From NCBI GenBank assembly GCA_019090225.1, contig JAHRWI010000034.1, positions 1 to 5,016 on the forward strand: a stretch of DNA of 5,016 nucleotides, in the 5' to 3' direction. The notes beneath the pieces are model-generated. The model was not told where the DNA came from and did not search any database. It saw nothing but the letters and a program-made list of their open reading frames with translations. Source of the DNA: Porticoccaceae bacterium. GTDB lineage: Bacteria > Pseudomonadota > Gammaproteobacteria > Pseudomonadales > Porticoccaceae. Positions 1-5,016 of the stretch are shown in pieces. Position numbers and translations under genes: made by a program. Numbering within the stretch: the stretch's first letter is position 1; each line of letters begins with the position of its first letter.

Positions 1-272
1 CTGCCAGCGAAGTTAAAATCCACCAAAGCTTTGTCAACAACATGCTTGCTGATTTGAATGATGCCACGATCGTCCGCTCCTCTATTCAACTGGCACATAA
101 CTTTGGCTTTAAGGTTGTAGCTGAAGGAGTTGAACACGAAACAGTTGCTAAGAAACTACAACAATGGAACTGTGACATATTACAGGGCTACCATATCAGC
201 AAACCCCTTGCCCCCCATGAATTACTGACCTGGTTACAACGACAGCGATTACTGCAAACTAACCCAGAGTGA
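1..272 (+). CDS. EAL-domain c-di-GMP phosphodiesterase-like protein, C-terminal fragment
   Basis: The frame is open from the left edge (first full codon at 3) to TGA at 270-272, giving 89 residues, so the start and most of the protein lie outside the window. The residues are the last third of an EAL domain, the fold that hydrolyses cyclic di-GMP in the cytoplasm. In order I see VKIHQSFV (the usual LKIDxSFV strand with its active-site Lys at codon 15-17), the VVAEGVE motif whose first Glu (codon 123-125) is a catalytic-site residue in active enzymes, and ILQGY with the conserved Gln (183-185), followed by the typical SKPLAPHELLTWL end. The motif's usual Asp is His here (codon 21-23), which may weaken metal binding or activity. 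The EAL, Asn and DDFG residues are not in the window, so enzymatic activity cannot be judged, nor can any N-terminal GGDEF, PAS or sensor domain. The protein ends soon after the domain, as is normal when EAL is C-terminal. Confidence 0.93.
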   Translation, partial: ASEVKIHQSFVNNMLADLNDATIVRSSIQLAHNFGFKVVAEGVEHETVAKKLQQWNCDILQGYHISKPLAPHELLTWLQRQRLLQTNPE

Positions 273-320
273 GCAAAGATCATAAGAATACTTAGGACTA
301 CATGCTCCAGATTCCAGGAC

Positions 321-340
321 AAGCGCAAACCCATGCGCTT
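321..340. terminator. Stem-loop between convergent genes, possible bidirectional terminator
   Basis: AAGCGCA at 321-327 pairs perfectly with TGCGCTT at 334-340 around a six-base loop. It sits in the 74-bp gap between the ends of the EAL gene (272) and the thioredoxin-like gene (347), where a shared terminator would be expected. Neither strand has a real T-run after the stem, so intrinsic termination would be weak. The call rests on position and the perfect stem. Confidence 0.4.
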
Positions 341-346
341 CGTTAC

Positions 347-829
347 CTAAAGCACACTCAGTAAGACCTCGTTAAGTTGCTCGAGGGTCTGCGGCCCAAG
401 CAGAACCTTATACAATTGCCCCTGCCGCCCAATCACCAAAGTTTCAGGCAAAGCAACTCCCGGAGGCGCACCAAGGGCCCTGCGAGGATCCCCTAGCAAG
501 GTATCAAACTCAATACCCATTGCTTTCACCTGCTCGATTAGAGCTTGTCCTTGGACACCATCAAAATTAACTGAAAAGACCTTCAGCTGATCACGGTGTT
601 GCTCAGCAAAGACATTAAATTCCGGGATTTCTGTTCTGCAGGGTCGGCACCATTCGGCCCAGTAGTTGATAAAGACCACTTTGCCATGCCAGTCCGATAG
701 CGCCACCTCCTCACCCTCCAACGTAGGATAAGTCACTTCGGACGGGGTGCAAGCCGCTAAAAGCCCGAGCAAGGACAGGATTAAAAATACAATAAGCCTG
801 GACGGTCTAATCTGCTTTTTTCGGCTCAC
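347..829 (-). CDS. TlpA-like thioredoxin-fold lipoprotein (redoxin family)
   Basis: With a GTG start at 829 the product is 160 residues. A basic N-terminus (SRKKQIRPSR) and a hydrophobic stretch at about 12-26 end in the lipobox LAAC, with Cys27 as the predicted lipidated residue. Thr at +2 suggests outer-membrane sorting, facing the periplasm. The thioredoxin fold follows: VVFINYWAEWCRPC carries the active-site CxxC (Cys61, Cys64), IPEF follows it, and LPET at 127-130 supplies the cis-proline loop. This is the TlpA/ResA pattern of periplasmic thiol-disulfide reductases; the substrate cannot be read from the sequence. The GTG start is chosen because AGGAG (841-837) lies 7 bases upstream. An ATG at 877 would add 16 residues, but with no clear ribosome site and a 71-bp overlap. 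With the GTG the gene overlaps the end of yihY by 23 bp, implying a shared transcript and probable translational coupling. The product is a thioredoxin-like protein rather than a DsbA, given its size and the WCRPC motif. Confidence 0.9.
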   Translation of the reverse strand: MSRKKQIRPSRLIVFLILSLLGLLAACTPSEVTYPTLEGEEVALSDWHGKVVFINYWAEWCRPCRTEIPEFNVFAEQHRDQLKVFSVNFDGVQGQALIEQVKAMGIEFDTLLGDPRRALGAPPGVALPETLVIGRQGQLYKVLLGPQTLEQLNEVLLSVL

Positions 830-2072
830 CCAATAACTCCTGTAATGAAACACCGTATAAAGACTGGGCATTGTCACTGGCCTGGTTTAGTAATGGCTCC
901 AGGTTTCGATACCAGGGGTAAGCGTTGACCACCGTCTCTCGACCCTGGCTCGTTGTTTCTGAAACACCGTTGGGCAACATCCTGTTCAATTGCCACACCG
1001 TTAACACCGATGGGTCGCGGGCCAGCACATAAGTATTATGATCGGTGATCATCAGAACCTGCCGTGCCAATAAGATAGTTCGTAAGCTACGCCATTGCTC
1101 TTCTTGAAGTCCCAGGCCAATCATGTCTCGATCACTGAGCGTTGCACCGCTTTGCTGACGACGAAGGCATTCGGCACAGATCATTATTAATGCCACCAGA
1201 TCGGGCAAGCGCTGTCGGTAGGACGAAGTATTAAATGTCTCAAGAGATCGCACCAGCTCAGCGCCACCAAGAATAATCATCCAACACAGGTAAATCCATA
1301 GTAAAAACAGCGGCGCGATGGCAAAAGCACCGTACACCGTGTGGTAACTGGAGTTGGTCACCAGGAAGCCGAACAGACCTTTGCCCAGCTCGAATAAAAT
1401 CATGGTAAACAGACCGCCAATCATTGCGTAACGACCCACCACCCGGCAGTTGGGCATCGCTACAAATAGCAGCGTAAACCCAGCCCAGGTCATGACCCAG
1501 GGCAAATATTCCAGTAACAAAGCCGAGATACCCAGCGCATCGACTTCATCGACAATAAGCTGAAACGATAAAAGATAGGTATGCATGATCAAGCCAGCAC
1601 CCACCAGCAGTGGCCCAAAACTCAACACCCCCCAATACAGTAAAAAGCTGGACAGCCCACGCCGACCACCCACGGCTCCCCAGATACGATTAAAGGTTTT
1701 TTCAATATTGGTGAGCATCAAATAGGAGGTAATAACTAGAATAAAACCACCGACCGAACTGAGCTTTCGGGCCTGACCTGTAAAATCACGCAGATATTGC
1801 TGCACTTCGAGGCCACTCTGAGGCATCAGGTTTTCGAACAGGAGTTGCTCGACCTGCTCACCCAGACCCTGAAAAGAGGGAATAATGGAGAACATCGCAT
1901 ACATCAGCGTCATTAAAGGTACCACGGCAAACAAACTCATGTAGGTGAGCGCGGCAGCACTTTCCCGACAACCATCAGCCATATACCGGGATGTCAGATG
2001 CTGAAAAAATTGGGCGATTACTGCGAGTCGCGTTTTAATACCGCTTAAGATGGCTTCTAGAGGGAATAGCAT
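807..2072 (-). CDS. yihY: YihY/UPF0761 (BrkB-like) family inner-membrane protein, long form
   Basis: The product is a 421-residue polytopic inner-membrane protein. Hydrophobic segments lie at about 41-63, 107-126, 142-168, 185-205, 213-237 and 250-274, giving six helices. Family hallmarks are ESAAALTYMSLFAVVPL near the first helix, IWGAVGGRRG at 130-139, and YGAFAIAPLFLLWIYLCW running into ILGGAEL at 247-274. The family was once misannotated as ribonuclease BN (rbn); no nuclease motif is visible and its function remains unclear. E. coli YihY is about 290 residues. This one has an extra C-terminal region of roughly 140 residues (281-421), mostly soluble and helical in character, probably cytoplasmic, as in the longer versions I recall from pseudomonads. 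The ATG at 2072 is preceded by a modest AAGGG about 7 bases upstream. The last 23 bp overlap the thioredoxin-like gene, and the 5' side faces arsC divergently. Confidence 0.93.
   Translation of the reverse strand: MLFPLEAILSGIKTRLAVIAQFFQHLTSRYMADGCRESAAALTYMSLFAVVPLMTLMYAMFSIIPSFQGLGEQVEQLLFENLMPQSGLEVQQYLRDFTGQARKLSSVGGFILVITSYLMLTNIEKTFNRIWGAVGGRRGLSSFLLYWGVLSFGPLLVGAGLIMHTYLLSFQLIVDEVDALGISALLLEYLPWVMTWAGFTLLFVAMPNCRVVGRYAMIGGLFTMILFELGKGLFGFLVTNSSYHTVYGAFAIAPLFLLWIYLCWMIILGGAELVRSLETFNTSSYRQRLPDLVALIMICAECLRRQQSGATLSDRDMIGLGLQEEQWRSLRTILLARQVLMITDHNTYVLARDPSVLTVWQLNRMLPNGVSETTSQGRETVVNAYPWYRNLEPLLNQASDNAQSLYGVSLQELLGEPKKAD
837..841 (-). promoter_or_regulatory. Ribosome binding site deciding the GTG start of the thioredoxin-like gene
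   Basis: AGGAG on the minus strand (841 to 837) is followed by seven bases and then GTG at 829-827. It lies inside the last codons of the upstream yihY-family gene, in another frame. It favours the GTG start over the ATG at 877. Confidence 0.6.
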
Positions 2073-2113
2073 TTCTGACCCTTGTTGATTTCTGGCCCTT
2101 ATTGAGCGTAGCC

Positions 2114-2140
2114 ATTACAATAGACCACTAAATATCACAA
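2114..2140 (-). promoter_or_regulatory. Candidate promoter for the yihY / thioredoxin-like operon
   Basis: On the minus strand TTGTGA (2140-2135) and TGTAAT (2119-2114) resemble sigma70 -35 and -10 boxes, with a short 15-base spacer. Transcription would start near 2107, leaving a leader of about 35 bases before the ATG at 2072. The -10 match is five of six; the -35 match and the spacer are suboptimal. Confidence 0.3.
2116..2121 (+). promoter_or_regulatory. Candidate -10 box for arsC
   Basis: TACAAT matches the sigma70 -10 consensus at five of six positions and would start transcription about 29 bases before the arsC ATG. No convincing -35 lies 16-18 bases upstream (the sequence there is TGGCCC-like), so an activator or weak basal expression would be needed if it is real. 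It overlaps the proposed -10 of the opposite strand. Confidence 0.25.
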
Positions 2141-2146
2141 TATTGT
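2137..2146. promoter_or_regulatory. 10-bp perfect palindrome in the divergent intergenic region
   Basis: ACAATATTGT is a perfect inverted repeat 10 bases before the arsC start. It overlaps the candidate -35 box of the yihY-side promoter and the likely arsC leader. It could be a dimeric regulator's operator, but AT-rich palindromes of this length also arise by chance, and no regulator gene is present in the window. Confidence 0.2.
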
Positions 2147-2156
2147 ACAGGATGTC

Positions 2157-2501
2157 ATGATCACCATTTATCACAATCCGCGCTGTTCTAAATCACGACA
2201 AACTCTGCAATTGCTGGTCGATAACGGCATAGAACCAGACATCATCCTCTACCTGGAAACACCGCCTGACAAGGGCACGCTGACAGCGCTGCTCGGCAAG
2301 CTCGACCTCAACGCTCGCCAATTACTGCGCAAAGGGGAGGATGCCTACAAGCACAATAACCTTAAAAACCCGGCACTGAGCGACGAACAACTCATTGACT
2401 TCATGACTAAATATCCAAAACTGATCGAGCGACCTATTGTTATCAACGGTGCAAAAGCGGCTCTGGGCAGACCTCCAGAAGCCATACTCGATATTCTTTA
2501 A
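2157..2501 (+). CDS. arsC: ArsC-family (glutaredoxin-fold) arsenate reductase-like protein
   Basis: This is a 114-residue cytoplasmic protein of the ArsC/YfgD family, which has a thioredoxin/glutaredoxin-like fold. The N-terminus has the HNPRCSKSR active-site loop with catalytic Cys10. The three arginines known in plasmid R773 ArsC (Arg60, Arg94, Arg107, with Cys12) are present here as Arg58 (LLRKGE), Arg92 (ERPI) and Arg105 (GRPPE), each offset by exactly two residues like the Cys, so the whole catalytic set is retained. The family reduces arsenate to arsenite using glutathione and glutaredoxin, but many chromosomal YfgD-type members have no proven arsenic role. There is no arsR, arsB or acr3 gene nearby, so an arsenic-specific function is unproven. 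AGGA at 2149-2152 is a somewhat close ribosome site, four bases before the ATG. The gene is divergent from yihY, an arrangement I recall from Pseudomonas. Confidence 0.93.
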   Translation: MITIYHNPRCSKSRQTLQLLVDNGIEPDIILYLETPPDKGTLTALLGKLDLNARQLLRKGEDAYKHNNLKNPALSDEQLIDFMTKYPKLIERPIVINGAKAALGRPPEAILDIL

Positions 2502-2831
2502 GTCTATTGAGACCCTGGAAGCCAGGAGTTCTAACGTGCCCCGGTAAGGTAGTATCTAATAGGCTAATCCTGTGAGCGGCGGTTCTATCGTGACGAAAGG
2601 CATCCAGGCATTATAACGATCAACGTAGAAATCAAATCCTGAGCCATTCCCTCAATGTGGGTTCATCCAGGGAACTGACTCTCTCACCATTTCGTTATTT
2701 TGCGGCGGCAAACTTGTCATCTCGACCCCTTGAAGAGTTAGCCCGAGCAAGTAAATTACGGAATCAAAATACCTATGATAGTTATAGCGGTATGCAATAA
2801 ACTGTGCGCTTGATGCCGACTGCCTCAAAAA
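2502..2831. other. 330-bp stretch without a recognisable gene
   Basis: This stretch lies between the convergent ends of arsC and the tfpX-like gene. I read both strands and found no frame with recognisable protein motifs, no tRNA-like cloverleaf, no tandem repeat and no insertion-sequence ends. The longest open stretch noticed is the in-frame continuation of the tfpX-like gene past its TAG, 59 codons ending at TGA 2654-2652. It resembles nothing I know and is preceded by a stop, so I do not call it a gene. Only the small hairpin after arsC stands out. The region may be decayed sequence or plain spacer. Confidence 0.6.
2514..2526 (+). terminator. Small hairpin just after arsC, weak terminator candidate
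   Basis: CCTGG and CCAGG pair around a three-base loop, 12 bases past the arsC stop, and can be extended slightly with a bulge. No T-run follows, so it is at best a weak or factor-assisted terminator. Confidence 0.2.
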
Positions 2832-3596
2832 CTAGCCTTTTGATTTTTCTATTAAGCCCCAGGGATCGATGTCTATAAGACCCAACATGCTAAGGTTTTC
2901 CATATCCCAGACCAACAATTGATCAGATGCTTCCTCCGACCCAACAAAAGGGTAAGCCTTGATATCTGAAGCGGCTTTGCTCGGCCACCGGGTCTTTATT
3001 TCAAGAGCAATCGATTCAGGCAAGCTATCAACCGAGATGCCTTGTTCCTGCATCGTTGTTTTGACCTCAATTATCGGTCTGTACAAATATGAGACTTGAT
3101 CGATATCTGGCCCGCCGTCCATCGTTTTCCACATAAGCTCATCTCTTTCTTCCGCATCTTCGGGGAAGCCGGTCCCAACAATTCGCGGCAAATCATTCTT
3201 CAACTCAGGGAACTTCACCGCGTCCTGGTCGATCAAATTTGCAGTTACCACCACAAAGCGGTCAACGGTATAGACCAGATATAAAGGCCTCTCTTTGTAA
3301 ACTATCGATACGCCATAAATAAAAACTGCTAATTGCAATAATACAATCAGGCTTAGGTCAAACTTCAGGCCCGGTTTGTTCTTCTTATAAACAACAAATG
3401 TCAATAATGGCCCTAGCACCACGTCCACCAAAAAAACCACCAACAAAAACCCTTGAATAGCCTGTGATTTATAGTAGAAATCCGGATACCAGATCAGCTT
3501 AACCAGAATAATCAAAACCGCAAAAACGCCTAGTGATATACCTGCATGGCTTAGAAATGCGATGGCTTTTTCTTTGAAATTAAACTGGCTAAACAT
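2832..3596 (-). CDS. TfpX/TfpZ-family type IV pilin accessory protein
   Basis: The product is a 254-residue membrane protein, close to the usual length of the TfpX/TfpZ family. Three hydrophobic segments lie at about 11-36, 47-70 and 79-99, followed by a soluble C-terminal domain of about 150 residues. Recognisable family features are LVKLIWYP after helix 1, VDVVLGPLLTFVVY in helix 2, LKFDLSLIVLLQLAVFIYG in helix 3, then RPLYLVYTVDRFVVV and a GGPD turn at 161-164. In Pseudomonas aeruginosa such proteins are encoded next to particular pilA alleles and aid assembly or surface display of their cognate type IV pilin in the inner membrane. Here no pilin gene is adjacent: the upstream gene is an MFS transporter and no GFTLIE-type prepilin peptide occurs in the gap. 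The ATG at 3596 has AGGAG at 3611-3607, a rather long 10-base spacing. No residues look disrupted, so the gene appears intact. Confidence 0.88.
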   Translation of the reverse strand: MFSQFNFKEKAIAFLSHAGISLGVFAVLIILVKLIWYPDFYYKSQAIQGFLLVVFLVDVVLGPLLTFVVYKKNKPGLKFDLSLIVLLQLAVFIYGVSIVYKERPLYLVYTVDRFVVVTANLIDQDAVKFPELKNDLPRIVGTGFPEDAEERDELMWKTMDGGPDIDQVSYLYRPIIEVKTTMQEQGISVDSLPESIALEIKTRWPSKAASDIKAYPFVGSEEASDQLLVWDMENLSMLGLIDIDPWGLIEKSKG

Positions 3597-3626
3597 ATTG
3601 TCGAGGCTCCTGATACGAAAACAAGG

Positions 3627-3824
3627 TCAGTACCGCGATACACCCGCTGCATAATTATTAGCTAAAATAACAACAGCGCCGCGAATTCTAGCCAGGTAAC
3701 GATGCCACAAAAAGCATAAGGTTCGGCCTGACGACTGGCTAATTTTAGCAAAGGCTAGCACCCCAAAAAAAGAGGCACAAAGAACCCAGTTAAAAGAATG
3801 ACTAAAAAAGTCAAATAACAACAC
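3627..3824 (-). CDS. Doubtful small membrane-protein frame (65 codons)
   Basis: A GTG-initiated frame of 65 residues lies between the MFS gene and the tfpX-like gene on their strand, ending 30 bases before the tfpX start. It contains one hydrophobic stretch at about 11-27 (FNWVLCASFFGVLAFA) followed by a basic segment (LWHRYLARIRG). The sequence upstream of the GTG offers only a weak AGG. I do not recognise the protein, and nothing in it resembles a pilin. It may be a real small membrane protein, a decayed remnant, or a chance frame in spacer. Confidence 0.2.
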   Translation of the reverse strand: MLLFDFFSHSFNWVLCASFFGVLAFAKISQSSGRTLCFLWHRYLARIRGAVVILANNYAAGVSRY

Positions 3825-3861
3825 TGCCTGAAGCAGCCATAATCATATTGCTGACAAATGC

Positions 3862-5016
3862 TTACTCCGCAGTGGCAATACCTTTGACCTTGTCATTATC
3901 CGAAACTGTGCTGCTGGAAGTGATTTCCTGCACCTCTGTGTCGTCCAGGTGACTGTTCGCAGGCTTCTCGTTTTCAGGCTTTGGACCTAACTTGGCAGGA
4001 ATAAGAAACGCCAGAAACAGTACCGGCACGGCAGCGATAATACATACCATGAAGGTATCGTTTAGCCCCATGGTTGAGGCCTGAATCGTTGCGACATGAT
4101 CGGTAATAGCCCACATCGCCTCTTCGTTGCCACCACTGAGTTGTACGAGAGGCTGAAAAGCGGCCTCCTTATCTGCCGCAAGCGGGTTGAGTTCTTCAAC
4201 GAGACGATGTCGATGAAAGGCTGTGCGGGATTGCCACACGGTAATGCCCACAGCAATACCGACACTGGTGGCCACCGAACGAAAAAAGTTAAAAAAACTC
4301 GCCGCTGATACGGTTCTGTCCGGGGACACCGATCCCAGGGAGATCACCATCAGTGGTGGAAACATAAGGGTAAAGCCAATACCCATCACTACCCTTGCGC
4401 TAATTAACTGTCCAAAGGTGCTGTTGGTGGTGGCCCCTGCCTGCATATAAATGGCGTACATCATTACCAACGTTCCAGAAATAATCAGGTAACGCAGGTT
4501 TAAACGAGCAATATTTTTGCCCACCAACATCATGCCGACGATGGGCAGGACGCTGGTACCTGCCATCACCCAACCAGACAAGGTCGCCGTGTAACCGAGA
4601 GCGGTTTGCATCCAGATGGGATACAGCACGGTGCTGGCAAAATAGGTCAAATTAAAAATAATACCCATAATAGAAGCGACTACAAACACGGGGATTTTGA
4701 ACAGGCTGTAGTCAATAATCGGGTGCGGTTCTTTGCGTTCCCAAACGACATAGGCAATGAATGCAATGATCGAGATATTGAGCATCAAACGAATATCAGC
4801 GGATGCAAGCCAGTCTAGCTCGTGGCCTTTATCCAGCACCAGCTGAAAGACCAGCACCGTAATGGCCAATAGCAACATGCCAACAGCATCGACTGGCACC
4901 TTTTTTATTTCGGTTTCCATATGGTGCATGCTGGTCCAGACTATCCATGCCGCCGCCAAGCCGATAGGAATATTCAGGTAAAAAATCCACGGCCAGCCGA
5001 TGCTATCAGTGATAAG
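3862..5016 (-). CDS. DHA2-family (EmrB/QacA-like) MFS efflux transporter, C-terminal 384 residues
   Basis: The frame is open to the right edge, so the start lies beyond 5016; about 130-150 N-terminal residues are missing if the protein has normal family length. The visible part opens with the DHA2 signature around transmembrane helix 6 (LITDSIGWPWIFYLNIPIG, window residues 1-19). Eight further helices follow at about 44-62, 77-92, 108-130, 146-166, 175-192, 203-228, 238-261 and 321-340, fitting helices 7-14 of a 14-helix drug:proton antiporter. ASFFNFFRSVATSVGIAVG in helix 13 corresponds to the NxxRxxGgsiG-type segment of EmrB. A loop of about 60 residues between helices 13 and 14 should be periplasmic, and a polar, acidic tail of about 44 residues should be cytoplasmic. 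EmrB proteins export hydrophobic drugs or uncouplers together with an EmrA-type HlyD adaptor and TolC; such a partner could lie upstream outside the window. Substrate cannot be inferred. A TTG at 4959 is in frame but lies within the conserved motif and is not the start. Confidence 0.93.
   Translation of the reverse strand, partial: LITDSIGWPWIFYLNIPIGLAAAWIVWTSMHHMETEIKKVPVDAVGMLLLAITVLVFQLVLDKGHELDWLASADIRLMLNISIIAFIAYVVWERKEPHPIIDYSLFKIPVFVVASIMGIIFNLTYFASTVLYPIWMQTALGYTATLSGWVMAGTSVLPIVGMMLVGKNIARLNLRYLIISGTLVMMYAIYMQAGATTNSTFGQLISARVVMGIGFTLMFPPLMVISLGSVSPDRTVSAASFFNFFRSVATSVGIAVGITVWQSRTAFHRHRLVEELNPLAADKEAAFQPLVQLSGGNEEAMWAITDHVATIQASTMGLNDTFMVCIIAAVPVLFLAFLIPAKLGPKPENEKPANSHLDDTEVQEITSSSTVSDNDKVKGIATAE

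Noticed and set aside
830..877. ATG at 877 as start of the thioredoxin-like gene (16 extra residues)
   Set aside because: It has no clear ribosome site and would overlap yihY by 71 bp, whereas GTG at 829 has AGGAG seven bases upstream and gives a compact standard lipoprotein signal peptide.
2661..2675. GTTC...GAAC inverted repeat resembling a tRNA T-arm or attachment site
   Set aside because: Only four base pairs, with no other tRNA arms and no integrase or element ends nearby.
2812..2831. TTGA...TCAA imperfect hairpin after the tfpX stop
   Set aside because: The stem is broken by a mismatch and lacks a following T-run on the transcribed side.
3096..3284. 62-codon frame on the plus strand
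   Set aside because: It lies wholly antisense inside the well-supported tfpX-like gene and has no protein-family features.
3824..3836. Hairpin CTGC/GCAG after the MFS stop as a terminator
   Set aside because: The stem has only four pairs and no T-run directly follows, so it is too weak to call.
4062..4818. Several 67-75-codon frames on both strands (4062-4265 minus; 4096-4308, 4223-4450 and 4606-4818 plus)
   Set aside because: All fall within the DHA2 transporter coding sequence in other frames, with compositions typical of shadow translations.
4957..4959. TTG as the start of the MFS transporter
   Set aside because: The frame remains open to the window edge and the 19 upstream residues form the conserved DHA2 segment, so the gene is partial rather than short.
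1..5016. CRISPR array, insertion sequence, phage, toxin-antitoxin or defence system
   Set aside because: No repeated spacers, transposase, integrase or paired small toxin/antitoxin frames were seen; all sizeable frames belong to recognised chromosomal families.

Overview
This 5 kb window looks like chromosome of a Gram-negative gammaproteobacterium. The evidence is a lipobox-carrying thioredoxin-like lipoprotein, a TfpX/TfpZ-type pilin accessory protein, an EmrB-type drug efflux pump, a c-di-GMP EAL domain, and a yihY / tlpA-like / arsC neighbourhood that I recall from Pseudomonas and relatives. Base composition is moderate, with no marked shift across the window by eye. I cannot name the genus.

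Layout, left to right. (1) 1-272 (+): the C-terminal 89 codons of an EAL-domain protein cut by the window edge. (2) 273-346: a short convergent gap with a perfect 7-bp stem-loop that may terminate transcription from both sides. (3) 2072-347 (-): a two-gene overlapping operon, a long YihY-family membrane protein followed by a small thioredoxin-fold lipoprotein. The lipoprotein most likely starts at a GTG inside the 3' end of yihY, with a good Shine-Dalgarno. (4) 2073-2156: a compact divergent promoter region. (5) 2157-2501 (+): a glutaredoxin-fold ArsC-family reductase with catalytic Cys and all three Arg residues. (6) 2502-2831: a 330-bp stretch with no recognisable gene. (7) 3596-2832 (-): a TfpX/TfpZ-family type IV pilin accessory protein with no pilin gene beside it. 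(8) 3597-3861: a short gap holding at most one doubtful 65-codon frame. (9) 3862-5016 (-): the C-terminal 384 codons of a DHA2 (EmrB/QacA-like) 14-helix MFS transporter, whose start lies beyond the right edge.

The yihY, tlpA-like and arsC genes form one divergent locus with a thiol/redox flavour (thioredoxin fold in two of three products). The EAL protein, the TfpX-like protein and the efflux pump look like independent neighbours. I see no mobile element, CRISPR array, RNA gene or clear new multi-gene system. The most distinctive points are the pilin-less tfpX-like gene, the KIH variant at a conserved metal-site motif of the EAL domain, and the overlapping yihY/tlpA arrangement.
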